Source of the DNA: an uncultured Pseudomonadota bacterium
GTDB lineage: Bacteria > Pseudomonadota > Alphaproteobacteria > RF32 > CAG-239
Assembly: GCA_902795745.1 (NCBI GenBank)
Contig: CADBMG010000084.1
Span: forward strand, 1 to 15,111
Direction of reading: 5' to 3'
DNA length: 15,111 nucleotides
Below the pieces are notes generated by a model. It searched no databases and was not told the origin of the DNA. It saw nothing but the letters and a program-made list of their open reading frames with translations. How positions within the stretch are numbered: position 1 is the stretch's first letter; every line of letters begins with the position of its first letter. Position numbers and translations under genes: made by a program. This document shows, piece by piece, positions 1 to 7,393 of this stretch.

Positions 1-34
1 AGATTAACCCACACTTGAAGGTGTGGGTTAATCT
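1..34 (-). terminator. Perfect 14-bp hairpin at the 3' end of the C26 peptidase gene
   Basis: Bases 1-14 and 21-34 are perfect reverse complements around a six-base loop (TTGAAG). The hairpin begins two bases beyond the stop codon of the minus-strand peptidase gene, the usual place for a Rho-independent terminator. The T-tract that would follow on the minus strand lies outside the window, so termination cannot be confirmed. On the plus strand the stem is followed by TTTTAATG, so it may also stop transcripts coming from the left. Confidence 0.6.
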
Positions 35-35
35 T

Positions 36-869
36 TTAATGAGACTTAGCAAACCTTGCCATCTCCGCAATCCAGTCATACGGCAATTGCTGTATCTGGT
101 CGCCGTGGGCAGCCAAATCCTCAGGATGCCACTGAATGCAGAGGATTCCGTCTTCCATTTTGCCCCAAGCTTCCGGAATTCCATCCGATGCGGTGGCATA
201 AATGTCAAGCGGAAGAGGTTTACCCTCCGCAATACCGACCAATTCCCTCTGAACTTTCTCCGGCGCCAAGAATTCCGAGTGGCGAGAATTCACCAACATC
301 GTCTCTTGATTGTGCATCAGTCGAGAGAACGGAGTATCCGGCGTCAAGAATACGCGATGAGCCTCAGGATTTTTGGCTTTGTGCTCAATCGGCGATTCAA
401 AGTACCCCTCCTTCTGCCGAAAGAGTTTCAAGCCGAAAGAAGCGGCCACCAACTGGGCTCCGGCACAGATACCCAGAATAGGCATCTTGTAACGCAAAGC
501 ATCGAAAATGCATTCAACGTATGCCTGCGAACGTTCAGAAGGACATGTCAACTTTTTGCTCTTGGCATCGGAGTAATACTTCTCCGGTGAAGCAAAAGAA
601 CCTCCTGGCAGCACCAATGCGTCACAATCGGAGAGCTGTACGCGGTGATTTTCATAATCAAGAAAGAGAATTCTCACTCCTGTCTTGACAAGGGCGCGAA
701 CATAATTCTCTCCTTCCATGAAATACCCATCTTCTCGTCCGAAAAGCAAACCAACTACCGGAGCATCAACATTCGGAACGGAACACCCGAGCCTTTCATA
801 ATCTTCGTCTTTTAACGTTAACATCGGCGCTCCCTTCTTTGCCAATTTACTCAACTCATTGTCCGCCAT
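36..869 (-). CDS. Class I glutamine amidotransferase-like / gamma-glutamyl-gamma-aminobutyrate hydrolase family protein (peptidase C26)
   Basis: A 277-residue cytoplasmic protein of the C26 class I amidotransferase-like family, whose members cleave gamma-glutamyl bonds (for example PuuD in putrescine breakdown). The nucleophile elbow is GICAGAQ (Cys135), and the other triad members are in QWHPED (His248, Glu250). LVLPGGS (about 86-91) and VNSRHSE (193-199) match the oxyanion and substrate regions; PuuD-like enzymes usually have VNSxHHQ there, so substrate choice may differ. No synthase domain is attached. The open frame extends to an ATG at 914, but that start has no ribosome binding site in its AT-rich leader, while the ATG at 869 has AAGGA six bases upstream, so I prefer 869. 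The gene stands alone with its own promoter and a 3' hairpin. Family is secure; the exact substrate is unknown. Confidence 0.85.
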   Translation of the reverse strand: MADNELSKLAKKGAPMLTLKDEDYERLGCSVPNVDAPVVGLLFGREDGYFMEGENYVRALVKTGVRILFLDYENHRVQLSDCDALVLPGGSFASPEKYYSDAKSKKLTCPSERSQAYVECIFDALRYKMPILGICAGAQLVAASFGLKLFRQKEGYFESPIEHKAKNPEAHRVFLTPDTPFSRLMHNQETMLVNSRHSEFLAPEKVQRELVGIAEGKPLPLDIYATASDGIPEAWGKMEDGILCIQWHPEDLAAHGDQIQQLPYDWIAEMARFAKSH

Positions 870-961
870 TCCGAATCCTTCGAACTGCGGAAAATAATTC
901 ACATTTCTATTCATAAATAAAAAAATTAATAATAATATAATAAAAATTCATAATCGCATAG

Positions 962-990
962 ATGGTAACAATATGTATAATGTTTGTCAA
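962..990 (-). promoter_or_regulatory. Sigma70-type promoter for the C26 peptidase gene
   Basis: Read on the minus strand, a perfect -35 box TTGACA (985-990) is followed by a 17-bp spacer and TACCAT (962-967), preceded by TGT, which makes an extended -10. The start point would be near 955, about 40 bases before the upstream ATG and 85 before the preferred one. It lies just past the secF terminator, as expected for an independent transcription unit. Confidence 0.7.
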
Positions 991-1002
991 GTTTTTTATC
1001 AG

Positions 1003-1030
1003 AAAAAAAACGACGTCATTAAGACGTCGC
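1003..1030 (-). terminator. Rho-independent terminator of the yajC-secD-secF operon
   Basis: CGACGTC (1011-1017) and GACGTCG (1023-1029) pair around a five-base loop. On the minus strand the stem is followed directly by eight T residues (1003-1010). It lies about 30 bases after the secF stop codon. Confidence 0.85.
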
Positions 1031-1057
1031 TTTTACTTTAATGTCTGATAACTAAAC

Positions 1058-1999
1058 TTAGACATTGCCAAAAGGATTAACCTCTTTTTCGGCATCTGCC
1101 GCTGCTTTGCGCAAATCAAACCAGTTTAAAACCGCAACCGAAACATAAATTGACGAATATGTTCCGATTACAACACCGGCAGTGATTACAAAAGCAAAAC
1201 TACGCAAAGCTTCACCTCCGAATATCAACAAAGCAATCGATGCAAACAAGGTTGTCAGGCTGGTCAAAATCGTACGAGAAAAGATATCGTTAATACTTTT
1301 ATTTAGCAAGTCATATTGCGGCATTTTTTTAAATTTTTGCAGATTTTCTCTAATACGATCATATGTCACTACCGTATCGTTAACCGAATAACCAGCCAAA
1401 GTTAAAATGGCGGCAATAGTTGTAAGACTAAACTCAAAATGCATCATAGAAAGCAATCCCACGGTTACCAAAACATCATGGAATAAGCCGATGAGCGCAC
1501 CTAATGCAAAACGCCATTCAAAGCGGAACCATACATATATACTTATGGCAACACAAGCAAAAATCGAAGCTAAAATGCCGGACATTTTCAGTTCATCTCC
1601 AACTTGCGGACCAACCGATTCAATACGTTCAAAAGTATAATCTTGTCCCAAAATCTCTTTGATTTGATTAACTGCAATACGTTGACTTTCTTCATTGGCA
1701 TTATCTGCCTGTGCTCTTATCATAAGCTGATTGCCATCTTGTCCTACGGCTTGCAGTGTCAACTCGTCAAGATTCAAAGGTTTGAGCATTTCACGCACTT
1801 GATCAACATTTATTGTACCGACTTTGCTCTTAACGTCAATCAATACACCGCCGGAAAAATCAATACCGAAATTAAAGCCTTTAATTGCAATACTGACAAT
1901 CGATGCAATAATCAGTAATACCGAAATGGCATAACCCAACTTACGCAATTTCAAAAAATCAATCGTCGTATCTTTAATAATCCAACTAAATATTTTCAT
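1058..1999 (-). CDS. secF: Protein translocase subunit SecF
   Basis: SecF is an inner-membrane RND-type protein that works with SecD and YajC to drive late steps of Sec export using the proton gradient. The 313-residue product has the expected plan: a first membrane helix at about 22-40, the diagnostic GIDFSGG (45-51), a periplasmic P4 domain to about 135, then five membrane helices containing GYSVNDTVVTYDRIREN (203-219) and the SRTILTSLTTL segment (241-251). The open frame runs upstream into secD (to 2062), but the ATG at 1999 follows AAGGGATGAAGAA, gives normal family length and leaves a 16-base gap after the secD stop. It is the last gene of the operon and is followed by a terminator. Confidence 0.97.
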   Translation of the reverse strand: MKIFSWIIKDTTIDFLKLRKLGYAISVLLIIASIVSIAIKGFNFGIDFSGGVLIDVKSKVGTINVDQVREMLKPLNLDELTLQAVGQDGNQLMIRAQADNANEESQRIAVNQIKEILGQDYTFERIESVGPQVGDELKMSGILASIFACVAISIYVWFRFEWRFALGALIGLFHDVLVTVGLLSMMHFEFSLTTIAAILTLAGYSVNDTVVTYDRIRENLQKFKKMPQYDLLNKSINDIFSRTILTSLTTLFASIALLIFGGEALRSFAFVITAGVVIGTYSSIYVSVAVLNWFDLRKAAADAEKEVNPFGNV

Positions 2000-2015
2000 T
2001 TCTTCATCCCTTCTC

Positions 2016-3560
2016 TTATAGCGGTAATTTCGTCGGCTTAAATTTTGCCATCCATGCTTCAACCATCAAACGGCTGACTGTAACGGATGTAAACATAGAA
2101 GTTAAAATACCGATTGTTAACGTAACGGCAAAACCGCGAACCGGACCGCTGCCGAAATAAAACAGAACTGCACCAGCAACCAATGTGGTTAAGTTTGAAT
2201 CGACAATGGTGCGATAAGCTTCGGTAAATCCTACCGTGATAGCGTCGCGGATTGATCGACCGTGATTAACTTCTTCTCTGATGCGCTCAAAAATCAAAAT
2301 ATTCGCATCAACCGCCATACCTATTGTCAAGATAATACCGGCGATACCAGGTAATGTTAGAGTTGTGCCGATAAAGCTCATCGCTCCCAACATGATGGCT
2401 AAATTCAAGAATAAAGTTACGTCAACCATTAACCCGAACAAGCCGTATGCCAAAATCATAAAGATAATAACCGCGGCAAAACCAACCACAGCGGCAACCA
2501 CGCCGTCGTGAATAGAATCTGCACCTAAACCGGCCCCCACAGTACGTTCTTCCAAGACCTCCAACGGTGCCGGCAATGCGCCGGAACGCAACAACAAAGC
2601 CAAGTCGTTTGCACTCTTAGTGGTGAAGTTTCCGGTAATTACACCGCTGCCGCCGGTAATAGCCGTTTGAATATTCGGTGCGGAAATCACTTCGTTATCA
2701 AGCACAATAGCTAATCTTTCACCAACGTGAGCACTGGTAACTTCGGCAAACTTACGACCGCCGATGGTATTAAAACGAAAACTTACCACCGGCTGTCCGT
2801 CTTGGAACGAAACACGAGCATCAGTAAGATTTTCTCCCCCTACGACAGGTTTACGAATAACCACATATTGTTCGCCTTCCGAACCGCTCATAACGCGCGA
2901 TGTTCGGCTGATTTTCCCGCGTTTTGCCTGCGCTAAAGTCGTACTCTCATCTACCAAATGAAATGACATCTTCGCAGTTTTACCGAGTAGAATCTTTACG
3001 CTTTCCGGATTTTGCACACCTGGAAGCTGTACCAACACGCGGTCAGAACCCTGACCTTGGACAATCGGCTCTTTGGTACCCAACTCATCAATACGACGAC
3101 GAACAATACTCACCGATTGATCAATAATACGGTTCTGCAATTGCGCCAATGCCTGTTCATTGTAGCTGATTGTCACAATTCCCTCACCGTTTTCATCTTC
3201 CTCAACTACCAAGCCTTCATCTAATTTACGAAATGCTTCTTTTGCTTTGTCTCTGGCTACAAAATCAGGTATTTTAACCATAACTCCGTCCTTATTAGAC
3301 TTCAAATCTTGGTAGCGTGTACGACGTAAAGACTGACGGACCGAATCTTCTAAGGTAGACATTTTATCTTTTAAAACTTCGTCCATTTTAACTTGCAAAA
3401 GCAAACTTGAACCGCCTTGCAAGTCAAGTCCCAAATTAACCGGTTGCCACCACTTAGGTAAACTGGTTTTGTCTTTCACCACATTTGGTACGGCAAAGAA
3501 AACACCGACCAAACAGATGGCGATAATGATTAAAATTCTCTGTAATGATAATTTATACAT
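2016..3560 (-). CDS. secD: Protein translocase subunit SecD
   Basis: SecD is the larger partner of SecF in the proton-driven export complex. The 514-residue protein has an N-terminal membrane helix (about 7-25), the conserved LGLDLQGGSSLLLQV (43-57), a periplasmic P1 region with the RRIDELGTKEP motif (155-165), and a C-terminal six-helix-type membrane domain. GMAVDANILIFERIREE (414-430) carries the Asp418 that corresponds to the functionally essential Asp of E. coli SecD. It is shorter than the 615-residue E. coli protein, which is common outside gammaproteobacteria. AAGGA lies seven bases before the ATG. It sits 12 bases downstream of yajC and 16 upstream of secF, so the three are one operon. 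Confidence 0.98.
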   Translation of the reverse strand: MYKLSLQRILIIIAICLVGVFFAVPNVVKDKTSLPKWWQPVNLGLDLQGGSSLLLQVKMDEVLKDKMSTLEDSVRQSLRRTRYQDLKSNKDGVMVKIPDFVARDKAKEAFRKLDEGLVVEEDENGEGIVTISYNEQALAQLQNRIIDQSVSIVRRRIDELGTKEPIVQGQGSDRVLVQLPGVQNPESVKILLGKTAKMSFHLVDESTTLAQAKRGKISRTSRVMSGSEGEQYVVIRKPVVGGENLTDARVSFQDGQPVVSFRFNTIGGRKFAEVTSAHVGERLAIVLDNEVISAPNIQTAITGGSGVITGNFTTKSANDLALLLRSGALPAPLEVLEERTVGAGLGADSIHDGVVAAVVGFAAVIIFMILAYGLFGLMVDVTLFLNLAIMLGAMSFIGTTLTLPGIAGIILTIGMAVDANILIFERIREEVNHGRSIRDAITVGFTEAYRTIVDSNLTTLVAGAVLFYFGSGPVRGFAVTLTIGILTSMFTSVTVSRLMVEAWMAKFKPTKLPL

Positions 3561-3572
3561 TATGTTTTCCTT

Positions 3573-3902
3573 TTATTTTATTGCGGATTTATTCTTTTCA
3601 ACTATAAGACTGCTGATAGCCATACGCTCAATTTTGATATTAACATCCGGAGCAATTTCCAACGATAATTCCGTACCGTTAACCTTTGTAACTTTACCGT
3701 AAACACCGCCGTTGGTCATAACCTTATCTCCAACTTTCAAGGCTGCAACCATATCTTGGTGCGCTTTGTTGCGCTTTTGCTGCGGACGAATCAATAAAAA
3801 GTAAAAAATGAGCAAAATAAGTGCGAGCTGAATTAGTGTTCCGCTCAAAGCACTGCCCTGTGCCGCTGTTGCCGCGGCCGCGTAAGCATCGTTTATAAAC
3901 AT
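3573..3902 (-). CDS. yajC: Preprotein translocase accessory protein YajC
   Basis: YajC is a small single-span membrane protein that joins SecD and SecF. The 109-residue product has a short Ala-rich periplasmic N-terminus, one hydrophobic helix (about 24-41), the family signature LIRPQQKRNKAHQDM (37-51), and a cytoplasmic beta domain with LKVGDKVMTNGGVYGKV (55-71). AAGGAG lies eight bases before the ATG. It is the first gene of the yajC-secD-secF operon. The 101-base gap upstream has no convincing consensus promoter, so reading through from the upstream NlpD-like gene is possible. Confidence 0.97.
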   Translation of the reverse strand: MFINDAYAAAATAAQGSALSGTLIQLALILLIFYFLLIRPQQKRNKAHQDMVAALKVGDKVMTNGGVYGKVTKVNGTELSLEIAPDVNIKIERMAISSLIVEKNKSAIK

Positions 3903-4003
3903 ATACTTTTCTCCTTCTAACTCTTGCTATTTAGGTATATGTAAACCAACTTTGCAAGATTTAAAACTGTTTTTTATTGTTTATTAACGGATTTTTTCAA
4001 TCT

Positions 4004-4882
4004 TTAAGGCAGATAAAAACGGGGATTAACCGCTTTCTTACCGACACGCACTTCAAAATGCAACTGCGGAGCCGTTACACTTCCGGTACTGCCAACCGTG
4101 GCTATTTTTTCTCCGCGTGTAACTTTTTGCCCTTTACGAACCAGTAATTTATCATTGTGGGCATAGGCGGTAATCCAACCGTCTGAGTGCTTAATCAAAA
4201 TCAAATTACCGAATCCTTTAAGTTCACTTCCGGCATAGGCAACCACTCCGGCATCTGCTGCAACTACTGCCGTGCCTAATGCGGCTTTGATGTTTATACC
4301 GTCATTTTTACGACCGCTGCCTAAATTGCCATATCCGGAAATAACCGTGCCACGAACAGGCCATATAAACTTGGTTTTACGTGTTGCCGCCGGAGGTGTA
4401 TATGATGATGTTGCTGCTGTTGATTTTACTACAGTTTGCTTAGGACTACTCATTGAAGACTGCTTACTCGCCGAACTTGTCGTGTTGAAAGCAGAGGCAT
4501 TAGATGAAACCGATGCCGGCAGTAACAACTTTTGACCTACGGAAAGTGCATACGGCGTCTGTAAATTATTGACTTTACTCAATGTCGTGATATCAACGTT
4601 ATACTGACGTGAAATGCTATACAAACTTTCTCCGCGTTGCACCACATGATATTGCTTTGCCGGTAGTTTTAGTTTTTGCCCAACATATAAGGTATAAGGT
4701 GGCGATAAATGATTAGCGTTAATCATATCTTTAATCGGTACATTATAGCGACGAGAGATACTGTATAACGTATCTCCTTTACTGACAGTGACATTTCCCA
4801 TATTCCAATTGCCCCACCAATTCATAGAAGCGCAACCGTTAAGCAAAAATGCCAAAATTATGATACCGAATATCTTTTTCAC
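4004..4882 (-). CDS. nlpD: NlpD-like lipoprotein: two LysM domains and a degenerate M23 (LytM) domain
   Basis: The N-terminus (KKIFGIIILAFLLNGC) is a lipoprotein signal with the lipobox ending at Cys17. Two LysM peptidoglycan-binding domains follow (about 31-74 and 78-122), then a Ser/Thr-rich linker (123-168) and an M23 domain (172-292). The zinc ligands of active M23 enzymes are mostly lost: the HxGID motif reads NDGIN (193-197), and HLH reads QLH (273-275), while His242 remains. This is the pattern of NlpD and EnvC, which activate septal amidases rather than cut peptidoglycan; the ending VGSTGSVTAPQLHFEVRVG and VNPRFYLP closely resembles E. coli NlpD. From memory, an M23/LysM gene upstream of yajC is common in alphaproteobacteria. 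GGAG lies nine bases before the ATG. The activator role is inferred. Confidence 0.88.
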   Translation of the reverse strand: MKKIFGIIILAFLLNGCASMNWWGNWNMGNVTVSKGDTLYSISRRYNVPIKDMINANHLSPPYTLYVGQKLKLPAKQYHVVQRGESLYSISRQYNVDITTLSKVNNLQTPYALSVGQKLLLPASVSSNASAFNTTSSASKQSSMSSPKQTVVKSTAATSSYTPPAATRKTKFIWPVRGTVISGYGNLGSGRKNDGINIKAALGTAVVAADAGVVAYAGSELKGFGNLILIKHSDGWITAYAHNDKLLVRKGQKVTRGEKIATVGSTGSVTAPQLHFEVRVGKKAVNPRFYLP

Positions 4883-4949
4883 TTACGATAACTCCATAAT
4901 CGGAATTATTGTAGTAAAAAAATATTTATTTTTAATTAATGCGAAGAAG

Positions 4950-5660
4950 CTAATCTTGCAAGAAATAATCAACAGTTGCCACTACACGAACTTTTTTATT
5001 GATTTGTGATGGTTCGTAAGCATTAGGATCATCACGGGACAAAATAGAAAATACGCCTTGATTGGCATTACGGATTTTACCTACTTTACTACCACTGTTC
5101 AAAGCAAACTCATGTGCCGCTTGACGGGCATTTTCGGTTGCTTCTTTCAGCATCAGCGGCTTAACTTCGTTGAGTTTGGTAAAAAAGTATGCGGCATTTT
5201 GGCTTTCCAAAACTATATTTTGAGCCACCAATTCATTGGTGTGAGATAAAGCTTCTGCCACCGCATCAACATTTGCCGTATGCACATTTACTACCTGATT
5301 TAAGATAAAGCGAGAGGTACTGGCTGCCGTATTATCACGATACGGATTTGCCATCAAATCATTGGTTTCTAATGCTCCTACCGTTATTTCTGATGATACA
5401 AACCCCTGCTTTTGCAAAAATGCTTTTACTATTGTTGTTTGTTTTTGCAATTGTTGTTGGACTTCCTGTAAATCGTTACCGCTCAGCACAATTTTTAAGC
5501 TCCATATTGCCAAATCGGCCTTGACATCAAGTTCTGCCAATCCTTTAACAACTACCGAACGATTTTCAGCATGGGTTTTGTAATAATAAAATCCTGAAAA
5601 AAAGCCGCCGCAGGCAATACCTATTGCCACCAATGCTGCCGGAATAATGCGATTATCCAT
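4950..5660 (-). CDS. SIMPL domain (DUF541) protein, membrane-anchored
   Basis: A 236-residue protein with an N-terminal membrane anchor (about 5-27) and an extracytoplasmic SIMPL/DUF541 domain from about 33 onward. Typical SIMPL features are the opening VVVKGLAELDVKADLAIWSL (first beta strand), the long helix with Gln-rich LQEVQQQLQKQ, and the region LMLKEATENARQAAHEFA (about 174-191) followed by VGKI. Family members range from BP26 of Brucella to kinase-associated proteins, and no single biochemical role is known. AAAGGA lies seven bases before the ATG, and a good promoter lies upstream. It ends 67 bases before the NlpD-like gene on the same strand, so these two may be co-transcribed. Confidence 0.85.
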   Translation of the reverse strand: MDNRIIPAALVAIGIACGGFFSGFYYYKTHAENRSVVVKGLAELDVKADLAIWSLKIVLSGNDLQEVQQQLQKQTTIVKAFLQKQGFVSSEITVGALETNDLMANPYRDNTAASTSRFILNQVVNVHTANVDAVAEALSHTNELVAQNIVLESQNAAYFFTKLNEVKPLMLKEATENARQAAHEFALNSGSKVGKIRNANQGVFSILSRDDPNAYEPSQINKKVRVVATVDYFLQD

Positions 5661-5692
5661 TTTGTTTTCCTTTCATAAAAACCAACTTTACT

Positions 5693-5721
5693 TTGACAAT
5701 AAGGATATTTATTGTTACATT
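5693..5721 (+). promoter_or_regulatory. Promoter for the 114-residue unknown gene
   Basis: TTGACA (5693-5698), a 17-bp spacer and TACATT (5716-5721) with a preceding TGT (extended -10). The start would be near 5728, about 28 bases before the ATG at 5756. It shares nearly all its bases with the opposite-strand promoter. Confidence 0.65.
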
Positions 5722-5730
5722 TATTTTCAA
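5702..5730 (-). promoter_or_regulatory. Promoter for the SIMPL-domain gene
   Basis: On the minus strand TTGAAA (5725-5730) is followed by a 17-bp spacer and TATCCT (5702-5707). The start would fall near 5695, about 35 bases before the ATG. It overlaps almost completely with a plus-strand promoter. Confidence 0.55.
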
Positions 5731-5755
5731 GTAAAAAATTGTATTGAGGTGAAAA

Positions 5756-6100
5756 ATGGATATTCCAAGCGGTGAACTGCAAGTATTTTCGGCAATTTTA
5801 GTTCAGCAATATATTAGGCTGATGACTGCGGCTGTTTACCATAAATCGGAAAAAAACATCCGCGAAACCAAATTCAAAATTTCTCCGGAAAATTATAGGG
5901 CAATGAAAAATGATCCGTCTCAAACTTCATTATTGGGATTAGCTTTGGAATATAATGAAGATAAAGGCATCTTGAAGGTTCAGCCCGATGACGAATTCTT
6001 TGAAGAATTTGAAAATAATATTATGCATGACGTTGCTCTCAAATACTACGAATACAACAAAACACGCTACGCATCATACATTTTACTGATTGAAGAATAA
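5756..6100 (+). CDS. Unrecognised small protein (114 residues)
   Basis: I do not recognise this protein. It is a soluble, acidic 114-residue product with no signal peptide or clear membrane helix. The first part contains a helix-like stretch (LQVFSAILVQQYIRLMTAAV, 9-28); the middle has a basic segment (KSEKNIRETKFKISPENYRAM), and the C-terminal half is rich in Glu, Asp and Tyr (DDEFFEEFEN, YYEYNKTRYASYILLIEE). It is supported as real by a GAGGTG ribosome binding site, a near-consensus promoter and normal codon use. It converges on the next gene with only 12 bases between stop codons and no terminator. Confidence 0.75.
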   Translation: MDIPSGELQVFSAILVQQYIRLMTAAVYHKSEKNIRETKFKISPENYRAMKNDPSQTSLLGLALEYNEDKGILKVQPDDEFFEEFENNIMHDVALKYYEYNKTRYASYILLIEE

Positions 6101-6112
6101 AAAATTTACCTG

Positions 6113-6481
6113 TTAACGAGATCTGGAATCACGTTCGCGCCCTGCACGTTGATAAGGCACCCGATAATTAACACGTCCATTTATATAGGAATCAGGATTT
6201 TCACGAGCCGGACGTTCGTTATTTATATCGCGCATACGAAGTTGCTGAATTTGTTTTCCCACGCTGTGCTCTGACATCTTGTGGGAGAAACCGCCGTCGG
6301 TTACGGATATATCTATAACATCATTCTCTTCCGAGCTTTTTACCGCTAAACGCTCAGCTTCAACCGTTTTATCGGCAATCCTCATATTTTCGATTTCATC
6401 ACGACGCGACAATGCGTTATGGGCGGCAATATCATCCGTCCAACTATCAAAAAAATCCATAATATCGCGATTCGTTGTCAT
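6113..6481 (-). CDS. Unrecognised small hydrophilic protein (122 residues)
   Basis: No family recognised. The 122-residue product is very hydrophilic and charged, with a helical-looking N-terminal part (MTTNRDIMDFFDSWTDDIAA and on to about residue 48) and a tail rich in Arg, Asn and Pro (INNERPARENPDSYINGR, ending QRAGRERDSRSR) that looks disordered and could bind nucleic acid or an acidic partner. There is no signal peptide or membrane helix. GAGGA lies eight bases before the ATG and an extended -10 promoter lies upstream, which supports a real gene. It overlaps nothing and converges on the 114-residue gene. Confidence 0.7.
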   Translation of the reverse strand: MTTNRDIMDFFDSWTDDIAAHNALSRRDEIENMRIADKTVEAERLAVKSSEENDVIDISVTDGGFSHKMSEHSVGKQIQQLRMRDINNERPARENPDSYINGRVNYRVPYQRAGRERDSRSR

Positions 6482-6505
6482 TACTCTTTTCCTCTTTTCA
6501 AAATT

Positions 6506-6534
6506 AATGTAACACTAAATTTGACAAAATGCAA
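6506..6534 (-). promoter_or_regulatory. Candidate promoter for the 122-residue unknown gene
   Basis: On the minus strand TGT-TACATT (-10 at 6506-6511) lies 17 bp after a weak -35 TTGCAT (6529-6534). The extended -10 is identical to that of the promoter at 5716-5721. The start would be near 6499, about 18 bases before the ATG. Confidence 0.4.
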
Positions 6535-6663
6535 GTAAAATTAAAACGTATTTCAATATTTTCTTAAATAAAGATTTTCATTCATATACATTTTAGTTTT
6601 ACCTTGCTTGAAAAAACACCGATTTCAAATATTTCTAGACAATAAATTCAAAGGAGAATAACA

Positions 6664-7386
6664 ATGCCGATAAAGAAAACATGGAAATATGATTATGCCG
6701 ATCGTTGCGAGTGTTCCGATGATGATAATTGCGGATGCACCTTTCCCAATAACATGGGACGCAGTTTTACATCCTCTACCGAAGGGCGAATTCGCTCTGT
6801 ATACGAATATAATCATGTACGCGTTGGCGAAGCTGCGCTTAATTTTACCGCTCCTGCCGTATTCGCGGACGGAAGTACGTCAAATGATTTTAATTTCTTC
6901 GATTATATTGCAGACAGTAATGCATTATTAATGTTTTATCGAGCTGATTTTTCTGCCATTTGCCCGCGCGAAATAAGTGCAATAAACCAAGCGTATGATG
7001 AATTCTTGAAACGAGGAATAAAACTTGTTGCCATCAGTGTTGATCCTTTACCGGCACATGTAACATGGCGTAAATTACCTTTAGCCGAAGGTGGTGTCGG
7101 TGCGGTACAATTTCCTTTGGTATCAGATGTAAATAAAGCTGCCGGACTCGCATATGGTGTTATGCGTGCTGACGGAATGGCTCAACGAGCCAGCTTTTTA
7201 ATTGACCGTAACTTTATTATTCGCTACTCAGCCGTTTATGATAAAAACATCAGCCGCAATGTTACGGAAACGTTACGTGTCATTGATACATTGCTTGAAT
7301 TGGAGCGCACATCATGCAAAGGACTCGAATGCTGGATGTGGCAAAAAGACAACCTTGATGATGAACTGCATACTCAGATAGACTGA
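6664..7386 (+). CDS. Peroxiredoxin-like (AhpC/TSA family) protein with Cys-rich N-terminal extension
   Basis: A 240-residue cytoplasmic protein with an AhpC/TSA thioredoxin fold from about residue 50. FYRADFSAICPRE (91-103) aligns with the FYPADFTFVCPTE active site and puts the peroxidatic Cys at 100. The conserved Pro seven residues before it is Arg93 and the Thr is Ser97. VAISVD (122-127), FPLVSD (150-155) and FLIDRNFIIRY (178-188) are standard family segments. Resolving Cys candidates are Cys218 and Cys223 near the C-terminus (SCKGLECWMW). The first 50 residues are an extra piece holding CECSDDDNCGC (15-25), a CxCx5CxC pattern that could bind metal or act as a redox relay. AAGGAG lies before the ATG. 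It presumably reduces peroxides; peroxidase activity with the changed Pro is not assured. Confidence 0.85.
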   Translation: MPIKKTWKYDYADRCECSDDDNCGCTFPNNMGRSFTSSTEGRIRSVYEYNHVRVGEAALNFTAPAVFADGSTSNDFNFFDYIADSNALLMFYRADFSAICPREISAINQAYDEFLKRGIKLVAISVDPLPAHVTWRKLPLAEGGVGAVQFPLVSDVNKAAGLAYGVMRADGMAQRASFLIDRNFIIRYSAVYDKNISRNVTETLRVIDTLLELERTSCKGLECWMWQKDNLDDELHTQID

Positions 7387-7393
7387 TCCGTTT

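Noticed and set aside
1..34. Terminal inverted repeat of an insertion sequence
   Set aside because: No transposase frame or target duplication nearby, and its position just past a stop codon fits a terminator.
15..590. 191-residue open frame on the plus strand opposite the C26 peptidase
   Set aside because: No ribosome binding site or recognisable domain; it is the antisense shadow of a clear gene.
2000..2062. Longer SecF start overlapping secD
   Set aside because: The extra residues are basic and unrelated to SecF; the ATG at 1999 has a ribosome binding site and gives normal length.
3903..4003. Promoter for yajC in the gap after the NlpD-like gene
   Set aside because: Several TTG-like boxes occur but none is paired with a fair -10 at 16-18 bp.
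4004..4882. Active M23 endopeptidase
   Set aside because: Two of the expected zinc-site positions are Asn and a third is Gln, so catalysis is unlikely.
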